Assembly: GCF_003610895.1 (NCBI RefSeq)
Contig: NZ_MCAS01000040.1
Coordinates: forward strand, 1 to 62,407
Direction of reading: 5' to 3'
Origin: Paraburkholderia fungorum
Lineage (GTDB): Bacteria > Pseudomonadota > Gammaproteobacteria > Burkholderiales > Burkholderiaceae
DNA length: 62,407 bases
Part shown: positions 45,240-54,553 of the stretch, piece after piece
Layout of the letters: each line of letters opens with the position of its first letter
Position numbering within the stretch: position 1 is the first letter of the stretch
Translations under genes and position numbers: made by a program
Notes under the pieces: generated by a model
Seen by the model: the letters and a program-made list of their open reading frames with translations, nothing else
What the model was told of the DNA's origin: nothing
The model's database searches: none

Positions 45240-46730
45240 TCAATCCGCGGACGCAAGCACGTTGGGACCGGGGTGCGCCACTTGCACGCTTGCCGCCTGA
45301 ACCGCTGGCGTGCCCGTAGCGCCGTCCGGCGACCAGCCGCCTCCCAATGCCTCGATCAAGCCCACCGAGGCCAGCAGACGCCGCGTATTGAGGTTCAATG
45401 CGTCGATCTGCGTGGTGAGTTCGGTGGTCTGCGCGGTTACCACGTCCAGATAGCTGACCACGCCGTCACGATAGCGCGACATCGAAAGCGTCAACGTGCG
45501 TTGCGCGGCGACCAGCGCCTCGTTTTGCTGCGTGGCCTCGTCGCCCAGATGATGCAGCTGGGCCAGGTTGTCTTCGACCTGCTGGAAAGCGAGCAGCACG
45601 GTGGCCTTGTACTTCGCGCCGTTCTCGGCGAGCGTGGCGCGCGCCTGTTGCGTGATCGCTTCACGGCGGCCGCCATCGAATAACGTGAGCACCAGGCTCG
45701 GCCCGACCGACCAGATCTCGTTGGGCGCCATCAGCCACGGCGAAAGCGTGTCGCTTTGATAGCCGCCGTCGAGGCCGAGGGAAATATCCGGGAAGAACGC
45801 TGCCTTGGCCACGCCGATCTTCGCATTGGCCTCGGCGACGCGGCGCTCGGCAGCCGCGATGTCGGGGCGCCGTTGCAGCAGTGCCGCCGGCACGCCCGTT
45901 GGAATCGACGGCAGGTACGCTGTTTCGATCTCCGGCGCGAGTGTGAATGACGACGCGGGCGTGCCGGTCAGACTGGCGATCGCGTGTTCGTACAGCGCGC
46001 GGCGTGCGGCGATGTCGTCGGCGGAAGCGCGCGCGGTGTCGAGTTGCGTTTGCGCGCGAGAGACGTCGAGATCGGATGCAATGCCGCCCGCGTGACGGCT
46101 CAACGTGAGTTTGAGCGCGTGCTGATAGGTGTCGATCGTATCGTTGAGCAGTTGCTGCTGTTCGTCCAGCCCGCGCAGATTGAAGTACGCGCTGGCCAGA
46201 TTCGCCTGCAAGCTCAAACGCACCGACTCGAGATCGGCCTCGCTCGCCTGCATCGCCGAGCGGCCCGCCGATACCTCGTTGCGGATCTTGCCCCACAGAT
46301 CCAGGTCGTAACCGATGCCGACGTCGACGGTATTCGTGCCGTACACGGAGGGCTGACCCGCGCCACGCAGCGGGCGGTTATCCGACTGCCGTTGGCGATT
46401 GACCGACGCTTCGGCGCCGATGGTCGGAAACAGGCCCGAACGGGCTTGCGACAGATACGCGGTGGCCTCGTCGTGGCGCGCCATCGCTGCCGCCACGTCC
46501 GGATTGGCGGCCGCCACCTGAACTTCGAGGTGATCGAGTACGGGATCGCGATACACGCTCCACCACGCGTCGCGCGGCACGCGGTCGGCGGGTTTCGCGC
46601 GCTGCCAGTCGCCACCTTCCTTGAAGGCCGTCGGGATGCTGGTAGCGGGCGCCTGATAGGTGGGTGCGAACGAGCAGCCGCTCACCAGCGCCGCGGCCGC
46701 CAGCGCGATACAGATGCGGCGTTTATCCAT
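45240..46730 (-). CDS. NodT-type outer-membrane efflux lipoprotein
   Basis: This 496-residue TolC-fold channel has a lipobox (LVSGC, C19) in its signal peptide and the two repeated OEP domains typical of NodT/OprM proteins (SGLFPTIGAEASVNRQRQ, GYDLDLWGKIRNEVSAG, RRPDIAAAERRVAEANAKIGVAKAAFFPDISL). It is the last gene of a three-gene tripartite pump operon and overlaps the adaptor gene by 8 bases. It would form the outer-membrane exit duct, and could also serve the lone RND pump at 33741, though that is speculation. Confidence 0.93.
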   Translation of the reverse strand: MDKRRICIALAAAALVSGCSFAPTYQAPATSIPTAFKEGGDWQRAKPADRVPRDAWWSVYRDPVLDHLEVQVAAANPDVAAAMARHDEATAYLSQARSGLFPTIGAEASVNRQRQSDNRPLRGAGQPSVYGTNTVDVGIGYDLDLWGKIRNEVSAGRSAMQASEADLESVRLSLQANLASAYFNLRGLDEQQQLLNDTIDTYQHALKLTLSRHAGGIASDLDVSRAQTQLDTARASADDIAARRALYEHAIASLTGTPASSFTLAPEIETAYLPSIPTGVPAALLQRRPDIAAAERRVAEANAKIGVAKAAFFPDISLGLDGGYQSDTLSPWLMAPNEIWSVGPSLVLTLFDGGRREAITQQARATLAENGAKYKATVLLAFQQVEDNLAQLHHLGDEATQQNEALVAAQRTLTLSMSRYRDGVVSYLDVVTAQTTELTTQIDALNLNTRRLLASVGLIEALGGGWSPDGATGTPAVQAASVQVAHPGPNVLASAD

Positions 46731-47937
46731 GAGCGCTCTCCGCCGGCCGGCGTTCGGCTAGCGACGTGTCCGTCGTACCGGCCGGATTGCTTTCGAGCCG
46801 GACTTCGTCGCCGGAAGCGAGCGAGTCGGGCGGGTTGTCGATCACGCGGTCGGTCGGATTCAGACCCGAGGCGATTTCGACGTGGGTGCCGAGATCGGTG
46901 GCGATCGACACCGGTTTGAGCACCGCGCGGTTGTCGTTGCCGACCACCGCAACCTGCAAACCGGCCTGCCGGAAAATGAGCGAACTGGCCGGAATCGACA
47001 GCGCATGCGAGTTGGTGGGCAGTGCGAAATGCACCTCGGTGTATTCGCCGGGAATTAGCAGGCCGTCCTGGTTGTCGACCGCGAGTTGCACGAGCAGCGT
47101 GCCCGAGGAGGGCGTGATCGCGTCGTCGGTGTCGACGAGTTTGGCGTTGAACTTCACGCCGGGTCGTTCGGGTACGGTGAGCGTGGCGGTCATGCCGGGT
47201 TTGATGGCGGCCGCCTCGTCCTGCGGCACGCTCACATAGACGCGCAACTGACGGGCGTCGGAGACCGTGAACAGATCAGGCCCGTTGCCGCCGCCTGCGT
47301 TGATGAGTGCACCGATGTCGGTGGTGCGCGCGGTGACGATGCCGTCGAACGGCGCGGTGATGCGCTTGAACGATTCAAGCGCCTCTAGACGCCGCACGTT
47401 GGCTTGCGCGGCGGCGACCGTTGCCTGCTTGGCCACGAGATCGCTGGTCTTTTCGTCGGCGTCCTGTTGCGAAACCGAATCCTGCTGCAGCATTTTCGTC
47501 CAGCGGCTTGCCGTGGATGCAGCGAGTTTCTCGTTCGCCACCGAATTCTGCAAATCCGCACGGGCCTGCAGCAGTTGTTGATCGAGGTCGGGCGTGTCGA
47601 TCACGCCGAGCAACTGGCCGGCTTTGACGTGCGTGCCGATATCGGCGTACCACGCATGCAGATAACCCGACACACGCGCGTAGATCGGGGCGTTGACAAA
47701 GGCGGAGAGCCGCCCGGGCAAGACCAGCGCCTGCGCGTCGAGGTCGTGTTTCGGGGTGTATGCCACCACCGTCGGCACGGCTTGCTGGGCTGACCAGGTG
47801 GTGAGTTCCTGTTTAGCATGCACGCGGCTGGCAATGCCGCTCGTCACGATGCCCGCTGCCGCCAGCAGCGCGACGATACCGGCCAGCTTCAGATGACGCA
47901 GCCGCTTCGGCGAATTGATCTCGATCTCAGTGGACAT
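46723..47937 (-). CDS. RND periplasmic adaptor (membrane-fusion protein)
   Basis: This 404-residue HlyD-like adaptor has an N-terminal membrane anchor (about 17-37). A lipoyl/barrel-sandwich half (FVNAPIYARVSGYLHAWYADIGTHVKAGQLLGVIDTPDLDQQL), an alpha-hairpin (about 115-185) and beta-barrel domains (FDGIVTARTTDIGALINAG) follow. It overlaps the pump gene by 11 bases and the channel gene by 8. It connects pump and outer-membrane duct. Confidence 0.93.
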   Translation of the reverse strand: MSTEIEINSPKRLRHLKLAGIVALLAAAGIVTSGIASRVHAKQELTTWSAQQAVPTVVAYTPKHDLDAQALVLPGRLSAFVNAPIYARVSGYLHAWYADIGTHVKAGQLLGVIDTPDLDQQLLQARADLQNSVANEKLAASTASRWTKMLQQDSVSQQDADEKTSDLVAKQATVAAAQANVRRLEALESFKRITAPFDGIVTARTTDIGALINAGGGNGPDLFTVSDARQLRVYVSVPQDEAAAIKPGMTATLTVPERPGVKFNAKLVDTDDAITPSSGTLLVQLAVDNQDGLLIPGEYTEVHFALPTNSHALSIPASSLIFRQAGLQVAVVGNDNRAVLKPVSIATDLGTHVEIASGLNPTDRVIDNPPDSLASGDEVRLESNPAGTTDTSLAERRPAESAHG

Positions 47938-50900
47938 GTTGGACTCCGGGTTCGGATGATGAGTGATCGTGCGAGGGATCGTTTGATGAGCGATGCGATG
48001 GATCGTGTGGCGAATCGTGAGCGCCGGCGTCGCGTCGGTGCACGAGGCTGAACACGACCGGTACGAATAGCAGCGTGGCGAAAGTCGCGCAAATCAGACC
48101 GCCAATCACCGCGCGGCCGAGCGGTGCGTTCTGTTCGCCGCCATCGCCGAGACCGAGCGCCATGGGCGCCATGCCGATGATCATCGCGAGCGCCGTCATC
48201 AGCACTGGGCGAAAGCGTGTGAAGCCGGCTTCCATCGCTGCAACCAGCGCATTGCCGGTCACTGCGAGCCGTTCGCGGGCGAAACTCACCACCAGAATGC
48301 TGTTCGCGGTCGCGACGCCCATGCAGAGAATCGCGCCGGTCAGTGCGGGCACCGAGAGCGGGGTGTGCGTGGTGAATAGCATCCACACGATGCCGGCGAG
48401 CGCTGCGGGTAACGCGGTGACGATCACGAACGCGTCGCTCCACGAGTGGAAGTTCACGACGATCAGCAGATAGATCAGCAGGATCGCGCCGACCAGACCC
48501 AGCGACAAACCGAGGAACGCGCTATTCATCGTCTGAACCTGGCCGCGCAGCGTGACGATCGAACCCTTCGGCACATCTTTCGCGGTGGCATGGACGATGT
48601 TCTGGATCTTCGCCGCAACGGCGCCGAGATCCTGGCCTTGCGTGGTCGCGAACACGTCGTAAAGCGGTTCGATGTTGTAGTGCGAGACCACCGCATCGCC
48701 GACGCCGCGCGAGATGGTCGCGATGCCGCCGAGTATCTGCGCCTGCCCGCCCTTGCTGGTCACCGGCAGGTTGCTGAGATTCGACAGGGACGTCATGTCG
48801 TATTGCGGCGTCTGCGCGACGATCGGATACGACACACCGTTCTTCGGATTCAGCCAGTAGGTCGGCGACACCTGGCTCGTGCCCGAGAGGCTCGCCACCA
48901 CGGAATTAGTCACGTCCTGTTCTGTGATGCCGAGTTGATCGGCACGTGAGCGGTCAACGGAAACGGTGAATTGCGGATACGTCGACGCCTGCTGGATGCG
49001 CGTGTCGGCAATACCGGGAATCAGGCGCATGCGCCGCATGACCTCGCTCGCGTACCGATGATTGGCCGCCTGATTCGGCCCGGCCACCTGCAGATCGATA
49101 GGCGCAGGCGCACCGAAATTCAGAATCTGGCTGACGATATCGGCGGGCAGGAACGCGAAGGTCGTTCCCGGAAACTGGCGCGGCAGCGTTTCACGCAGTG
49201 TGCGCACGAAACCGGCCGTAGGTTGGTGATCCTCGTTCAGCGAGATCAGAATATCGCCGTCCTGCGGTCCGATCGTGCCGCTGTTGTTATAGGTCAGGTT
49301 GATACCGCTATTGGGCAGGCCGATGTTGTCGACGATACTGCGCAACTGGTCCGGCGGAATTACGCGGCGCACGGCGTTCTCGATCAGATCGAATTGCGCG
49401 GCGGTATCTTCGATTCGCGTGCCGATCGGGGCACGCACATGGATCGCGATTGCGCCGGAGTCGATATTCGGAAAGAAGTTGCGGCCGAGCCACGGCGCGA
49501 GCAGGAAGGACGCACCGACCACGACCAGGAAGCCCGTCACGAAACGCTTGCGATGCGTGAGCGCGAGACCGAGCATGATCCGGTACACGCTGCGCACGCG
49601 CTCGAAACGATGTTCGAAACCACGCTGGAAGCGCACCAACGGATTGCGCGACCGCGCCGCATGCGAATGGCCGCCATGCGGGTCCATCAGCGCCGCCAGT
49701 TCACCCGAGGCATGACCGCCCGACGCATGCGGGCGCAACAGATACTGCGCCATCATTGGCACGAAGGTGCGCGAGAGAATGAACGACGCGATCATCGCGA
49801 AGATCACCGCTTCGGCCATCGGCACGAACAGAAAACGCGCGATGCCGTCGAGCAGCAGCATCGGCACGAACACGATGCAGATGCACAGCAGCGAGACGAA
49901 TGCGGGCGCGACGATCTGCGCGGCGCCGTCCATAATCGCGCTGCGTACGTCCTTGCCCTGTTCGAGATGCCAGTTGATGTTTTCGATCGTGACCGTGGCA
50001 TCGTCGACCAGAATCCCGACCGCGAGCGCAAGGCCGCCGAGCGTCATCACGTTGAGCGTTTCACCCATTGCGGCGAGACCCGCAATCGCCGCCAGCACCG
50101 CCAGCGGAATCGATGCAGCGATGATCAGCGTCGAGCGCCAACTGCCGAGGAACAGCAGAATCATCAGCGAAGTGAGCGCGGCAGCGATGATGCCTTCACG
50201 CGCCACACCGCTCACCGCGCCCTTTACAAAGGTCGATTGGTCGCCCATCGTCACGAGTTTCAGTCCGGGCGGCAGTGTCGCTTCAATGCGCGGCAATTGT
50301 GCCTTGACGCCGGAGATGATGTCGAGCGTCGACGCTGAGCCGTTCTTCAGAATGCTCATCAGCACCGCGCGATGACCGTCCACGCGCACCACGTTGCCTT
50401 GTGGCGGATAGCCGTCACGCACATGAGCCACGTCGCGGATATAGATCGTTGCGCCGTCTACCGTCTTGATGGGCAGCGCATTCAGCTCGTCGAGCGCGAG
50501 CGGGCTGTTGTTCAGCTTGATGTTGTATTCGAAACGGCCAATTTTTTCGGTCCCCGCCGGGATGATCTGATTCTGCTGCGCGAGGGCAGTGGCGACGTCA
50601 TTGGCCGAGAGTTTTTTCGCCTGCAGCGCTTGCGGATCCAGATCGATCTGCACTTCTCGGGTCTTGCCGCCGTACGGCGTTGGAATCGCCACGCCGGGCA
50701 CGCTCAGCAATTGCGGGCGAATGAAATTGGTCGCGTAGTCGGCGAGTTTCTGTTCGTCGAGCGTGTTGCTGGTCAACGCCAGTTGCAGCACCGGCACCGT
50801 GGACGCGTTGTAGTTCAGGATCTGCGGCGGCGTGGTGCCGGGCGGCATCTGCTTGAGCACCGTCTGCGAAACCGAGGTCACCTGCGCGGTGGCGGTGCGG

Positions 50901-51208
50901 ATATCCACGGTGGGCTGAAAGAAGATCTTGACGATGCCGTAACCGCGAAACGATTGCGACTCGATATGCGCGACGTCGTTGACCGTCGTGCCGAGCGTGC
51001 GTTCATAGTAAGTGACGATGCGTCCGGACATGTCGTCCGGCTGCAGGCCGGCGTAGTTCCAGACTACGCTGATCACGGGAATACGGATGTCGGGAAAGAT
51101 ATCCGTCGGCGTGCGCAACGCGGCAAGCGGGCCGATCAACAGGATCAGCATCGCAAGCACGATGAACGTGTAGGGCCGGGTCAAAGCTAACCGGACTATT
51201 TTTAACAT
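47927..51208 (-). CDS. RND efflux permease with histidine-rich segments
   Basis: This 1093-residue RND pump keeps the helix 4 aspartates (D402/D403 in GILVDDATVTIEN). The helix 10 site reads GVATANSILVVS, so the lysine of AcrB-type pumps is replaced by alanine. A loop after helix 6 (RPHASGGHASGELAALMDPHGGHSHAA) and the C-terminus (repeated DPSHR/DPSHDH words to VHV-like end) are histidine-rich, which might bind metal. It heads the pump operon and is transcribed away from the response regulator and LysR genes upstream on the same strand. The substrate is unknown. Confidence 0.92.
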   Translation of the reverse strand: MLKIVRLALTRPYTFIVLAMLILLIGPLAALRTPTDIFPDIRIPVISVVWNYAGLQPDDMSGRIVTYYERTLGTTVNDVAHIESQSFRGYGIVKIFFQPTVDIRTATAQVTSVSQTVLKQMPPGTTPPQILNYNASTVPVLQLALTSNTLDEQKLADYATNFIRPQLLSVPGVAIPTPYGGKTREVQIDLDPQALQAKKLSANDVATALAQQNQIIPAGTEKIGRFEYNIKLNNSPLALDELNALPIKTVDGATIYIRDVAHVRDGYPPQGNVVRVDGHRAVLMSILKNGSASTLDIISGVKAQLPRIEATLPPGLKLVTMGDQSTFVKGAVSGVAREGIIAAALTSLMILLFLGSWRSTLIIAASIPLAVLAAIAGLAAMGETLNVMTLGGLALAVGILVDDATVTIENINWHLEQGKDVRSAIMDGAAQIVAPAFVSLLCICIVFVPMLLLDGIARFLFVPMAEAVIFAMIASFILSRTFVPMMAQYLLRPHASGGHASGELAALMDPHGGHSHAARSRNPLVRFQRGFEHRFERVRSVYRIMLGLALTHRKRFVTGFLVVVGASFLLAPWLGRNFFPNIDSGAIAIHVRAPIGTRIEDTAAQFDLIENAVRRVIPPDQLRSIVDNIGLPNSGINLTYNNSGTIGPQDGDILISLNEDHQPTAGFVRTLRETLPRQFPGTTFAFLPADIVSQILNFGAPAPIDLQVAGPNQAANHRYASEVMRRMRLIPGIADTRIQQASTYPQFTVSVDRSRADQLGITEQDVTNSVVASLSGTSQVSPTYWLNPKNGVSYPIVAQTPQYDMTSLSNLSNLPVTSKGGQAQILGGIATISRGVGDAVVSHYNIEPLYDVFATTQGQDLGAVAAKIQNIVHATAKDVPKGSIVTLRGQVQTMNSAFLGLSLGLVGAILLIYLLIVVNFHSWSDAFVIVTALPAALAGIVWMLFTTHTPLSVPALTGAILCMGVATANSILVVSFARERLAVTGNALVAAMEAGFTRFRPVLMTALAMIIGMAPMALGLGDGGEQNAPLGRAVIGGLICATFATLLFVPVVFSLVHRRDAGAHDSPHDPSHRSSNDPSHDHSSSEPGVQHVH

Positions 51209-51457
51209 CGAAGGCTGCTCCGTTCAGAGGCGCGATTGAATCTGCGCGGGCGTATGGCGGTTAGGGCACGCACCCATTGCGCGGGCCCGGTAACGGCATT
51301 CTGGAGAGCGGGTCCTAACAGTGGTGGACTAAACAAATGAAACTAGTTTTAGGAAGCTGGAACGGTGTGCGCGGTGGCGCGGATACTCGCGTTGCAACGG
51401 CTTTAGCGCTGCATGCAGCGCCAAAGCTTCGTCGGAAAACTTGCGAGTAATGTGGTG

Positions 51458-52132
51458 TCAGCCGAACAGATAGCCCGAACCGCGAATGGTGCGAATCAAC
51501 GGGCGCTCGCCGGGCGTCTCGACTTTCTTGCGCAAACGGCCTACATGTACGTCGATCAGGTTAGTGCCTGGATCGAAGCGGCAGCCCCACACGGCTTCGA
51601 AAATCATGGTGCGCGTGAGCACCTGGCCGGCGTGACGCATCATGAATTCGAGCACGCGGAATTCGGTGGGCTGCAGATCGAGTTCGCGCTGCCGGTAAGT
51701 GACTTTGCGCCGTACCAGATCGAGCTCCAGCGCCCCGCTGCGCAGCAGCGTTTCAGCTTTGGCGTGACGCGGCCGGCGCCGCAGCAGCACTTCGACGCGT
51801 GCGAACATTTCCTCGGGCGAGAACGGCTTGGTCAGATAGTCGTCGCCGCCGGCGCGCAGACCCTGAATGCGCTGATCGACATCGGACATCGCGCTCATGA
51901 CGAGCACCGGCGTTTCCATGCCGACACCGCGCATGGTCGCCACGATGGTCAGGCCGTCGAGGTCGGGCAACATGCGGTCGAGCGTGACGACGTCGTAGTC
52001 GCCTGCCATCACTTTCGCCATGCCTTCGCGGCCGGTGCGTGCCACGTCGACCGCGAAACCGCTCGCACTGAGCGTACGCACGATGTCGTGTGCGATCAGC
52101 TCGTCATCTTCGATCGTCAGTATTTTGGGCAT
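51458..52132 (-). CDS. OmpR-family response regulator without an adjacent kinase
   Basis: This 224-residue regulator has receiver residues D9/D10, phospho-acceptor D52 (VTLDRMLPD) and K102 (YLTKPF), then a winged-helix domain (about 130-222). It begins at ATG 52132, 16 bases after the LysR gene, so the two are probably cotranscribed. No histidine kinase lies nearby. Because it is closely related to the regulator at 37702, the kinase at 38399 could be shared; this is inference. It probably controls the efflux operon 250 bases downstream. Confidence 0.92.
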   Translation of the reverse strand: MPKILTIEDDELIAHDIVRTLSASGFAVDVARTGREGMAKVMAGDYDVVTLDRMLPDLDGLTIVATMRGVGMETPVLVMSAMSDVDQRIQGLRAGGDDYLTKPFSPEEMFARVEVLLRRRPRHAKAETLLRSGALELDLVRRKVTYRQRELDLQPTEFRVLEFMMRHAGQVLTRTMIFEAVWGCRFDPGTNLIDVHVGRLRKKVETPGERPLIRTIRGSGYLFG

Positions 52133-52148
52133 GATGCGGGAGCCCGGC

Positions 52149-53072
52149 TCAGGCGACTGCCCGCAGTGCAACCGGGCGGTCCGGCGCGCGATACTGGCTG
52201 ACCGCGAAGTCGATGAAACTGCGCACGCGCATCGACAGGTAATTGCGGCCGGAATAGAGAATCGACACCTGACGCGGACCGCCGTTGATTTCGAACTGTT
52301 CGAGCACGGGCAGGAGCGTGCCTTGCGCGAGATCGCCGGCAATGATCGGCTGCGGCAGCAAGGCGATGCCCATGTGGTTGAGCGCGGCCACGCGCACCAT
52401 TGCACTGCTCGTTGCGGTGAGCGCGCTGCCGGTATTGACGCGGTAGATGCCGTCGGCGTCCGAGAACTCCCATGCGCGGGACGAGCCATCGGAGACCGTC
52501 AGCAGGCCGTGGCGGTTCAACGCGGCGGGATCGCGAGGGGTGCCGTGGCGTGCCAGATAGGCAGGGGAGGCGACCGTCATTTCATCGATGCTGGTCAGCG
52601 TGCGGCTCACTAGCGAGGAGTTGGCAAGCCGCCGGTCGTCGGAGAAACATACGTCGAAACCGCCTTCCACCAGATCGATATGCGTATCGAACGTCGTCAC
52701 GTCGAAGTCCACGCGTGGATGCAGCGTGCGATACGCGGCCAGCAAGGTGCCCAGGCCGGCAGTCGCGAACGTCATTGGCGTAGCGATTCGCAGCGTGCCC
52801 TGCGGATCGCGGGTTGTCTCCAGCAGGTTCGATTCCATCTCGTCGAGTTTCTCGATGATCGTGCGGCAGCCGTCGAGATACTCGCGACCCACATCGGTCA
52901 GGGAAAGACTGCGCGTGGTGCGGTTCAACAGGCGCATGTTCAGATGTGCTTCCAGGGTGCCGACGCTGCGCGTGACTGCCGCTGCGGACATGCCTAACTG
53001 TCTCGCCGCAAGATTGAAGCTGGCAAGATCGACCACTCGTGTGAAGACACGCATCGCTTGTAGCTGGTTCAT
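52149..53072 (-). CDS. LysR-family regulator (DmlR/AaeR-like)
   Basis: This 307-residue LysR protein has an N-terminal helix-turn-helix (MNQLQAMRVFTRVVDLASFNLAARQLGMSAAAVTRSVGTLE) typical of the large group that includes DmlR and AaeR. An effector domain follows (about 90-300). It sits upstream of, and on the same strand as, the orphan response regulator and the efflux operon. Usual LysR genes are divergent from their targets, so its direct target is uncertain. Confidence 0.9.
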   Translation of the reverse strand: MNQLQAMRVFTRVVDLASFNLAARQLGMSAAAVTRSVGTLEAHLNMRLLNRTTRSLSLTDVGREYLDGCRTIIEKLDEMESNLLETTRDPQGTLRIATPMTFATAGLGTLLAAYRTLHPRVDFDVTTFDTHIDLVEGGFDVCFSDDRRLANSSLVSRTLTSIDEMTVASPAYLARHGTPRDPAALNRHGLLTVSDGSSRAWEFSDADGIYRVNTGSALTATSSAMVRVAALNHMGIALLPQPIIAGDLAQGTLLPVLEQFEINGGPRQVSILYSGRNYLSMRVRSFIDFAVSQYRAPDRPVALRAVA

Positions 53073-53416
53073 GTTGGAACAGTAGAGAAGGACGATGAGC
53101 GCATCATCGGCGATCGCAGGTAAAACGGAACTGCTAGGTGCATTAAGTCTTTTTTAGTTTTGTGCAATGTTCATGAACTGAAAGGAACCTTGCCTGGCGA
53201 GTGCTTACGAATACGAGCAGTAATCCTAAGCAATGCGCAAAAAAAGAGCGCGGCCAGAGCCGCGCTTCGGAAAGAGACCTGATTGAAAGTAACCGCTATG
53301 AAGCGGCGGGGCAAGTATAGGCGGGTCGGGCGGCGAGGTGCGCGTGCAATCTGAAACGCAGTGCTGCGCGAAACGCAACAAGCCACATGCGTTCGCGCAT
53401 CAGCGGCGCGGCCGGC
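53073..53416. other. Intergenic region with minus-strand terminator
   Basis: About 340 non-coding bases. It contains the terminator listed below and an AT-rich segment (53140-53180) that probably holds the LysR promoter. No gene is seen. Confidence 0.5.
53238..53268 (-). terminator. Intrinsic terminator on the minus strand
   Basis: Read on the minus strand, GCGCGGC and GCCGCGC form a stem around TCTG and are followed by seven T. It ends transcription coming from the small gene at 53417-53791. Confidence 0.85.
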
Positions 53417-53791
53417 TCAGTTGAGCATGCCGTGCACTTCGAGCGATGCTTCCAGCTGCTGGGTCAAGGCGTGATGCAGTCTGGCGAGGCTTTCGGTGGG
53501 AAGCGCGAAGCCAGCCCAACCGAGACCCGAGTGCCGCAGGAACAGCACGGCGCCGTCATGCAGCGGATGTTTTTCAGCGTGCCAGCACGGATCGATTTCA
53601 ATCACGTACTGATGGGTGCGCAGCGGTTCTTTCGGCACTTCCGGGCGCATCATGGCGCGCTGCGCGCTGAGGTGTTCGATCACGGCGTCCAGATCGGCTG
53701 CTTCCAGCAGGACCGCACGGTCGTCGATGGCGATGCGAACCGCGTTCTGTCCATATTCGTTGACTCTCTCGATGCTCATGGGGCGCGACAT
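53417..53791 (-). CDS. Conserved-looking hypothetical protein
   Basis: This 124-residue soluble protein of unknown function has no signal peptide or membrane segment. It alternates predicted strands and helices (AVRIAIDDRAVLLEAADLDAVIEHLSAQRA and RTHQYVIEIDPCWHA). GGAG seven bases before ATG 53791 and normal codon use support a real gene. A terminator follows at 53238-53268. It stands alone between the LysR gene and the AT-rich region. Confidence 0.8.
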   Translation of the reverse strand: MSRPMSIERVNEYGQNAVRIAIDDRAVLLEAADLDAVIEHLSAQRAMMRPEVPKEPLRTHQYVIEIDPCWHAEKHPLHDGAVLFLRHSGLGWAGFALPTESLARLHHALTQQLEASLEVHGMLN

Positions 53792-53990
53792 GTCTTTGCT
53801 CCTTCCTGCTCACACGGTATGCAAATTATGGTGCTGCTTCACTTAACCAAGTCTTAAAGAGCACGATCCTGGGATGAAACTTTGTTTAAGGATGCCGCTG
53901 GCACGATTTCCGCCGCGGGTGCTGAATGGTCTGATGTTTTCCGGATTAAGGGACAATTGGCCGGTAATTCTTCATATGAAAATAGACTGG

Positions 53991-54010
53991 ATGTTTCATT
54001 ATAGAAACAT
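53991..54010. promoter_or_regulatory. Palindromic site ATGTTTC-N6-GAAACAT
   Basis: Perfect 7-bp arms surround ATTATA. The same words recur at 54159-54171 in the downstream inverted repeat, suggesting a shared binding protein. Confidence 0.45.
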
Positions 54011-54147
54011 TTTCAACCGCTTAAAAATCAGATATGGAAATGCCTGATCCTGATTGTTTCATTAAATGTGCGGTTCGCCACACTGCCACTGTCGATAAAT
54101 TCCCGATTTGCGAATAAAGGCCCGATTGAATGTTCATCATTTGCGAT

Positions 54148-54179
54148 GTCTGGATTTCATGTTTGAAACATTTCCAGAC
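54148..54179. promoter_or_regulatory. Nested inverted repeat
   Basis: GTCTGGA (54148-54154) pairs with TCCAGAC (54173-54179). Inside lies ATGTTT-G-AAACAT (54159-54171), a second small palindrome related to the site at 53991. It is probably a protein-binding site. Confidence 0.45.
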
Positions 54180-54553
54180 GCAAGCGCGATGAATAGCCAC
54201 TGCAAATATCACGATCCGAAATAAATCCGCAGGTTGCGATGAAATGCTCGGGAGCAAGTCTGTGTAAGGTTTCTCGGCGCGTGGGCAGGCGTGGCTCCGG
54301 TATGATCCGGTTCTATGGGAGATCGTATGCCGACACTCATATGAAACGCGAAATAATGGTTTTCTTCATACGTTGCCTTTCTCGATGTAGATTTGTTTTT
54401 AAAATTTACTATGACGAGGCATTCCGCTAACATCACGCATAATCGGTTAAGCAGCGTTGCCGGCGGTTTTCATCCGCCGTTATTTAAATTCGACTGTACC
54501 GGCCGGCCAACGGGCAGCGGGGTCCACAACGTACGACAGTTTGGGGAAAGATC

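Larger units (their letters stand above)
53792..54553. other. AT-rich regulatory region with palindromes
   Basis: These 760 bases are much richer in A and T than the rest of the window and contain no convincing gene. Three sites share ATGTTTC/GAAACAT words: a perfect-armed palindrome at 53991-54010, a half site near 54055-54065 (TGTTTCATT), and a larger inverted repeat at 54148-54179. The region lies before the AraC-type gene and could be a silenced or multiply regulated promoter region. Confidence 0.6.

Noticed and set aside
48971..50338. A 455-codon plus-strand frame inside the RND pump gene
   Set aside because: Shadow of the minus-strand pump, which has the RND motifs and operon overlaps.
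52133..52489. Upstream extension of the response regulator at 51458 by 119 codons
   Set aside because: It would overlap the LysR coding sequence and adds an Arg/Ser/Cys-rich non-domain sequence. The receiver begins exactly at ATG 52132 (MPKILTIEDDE).
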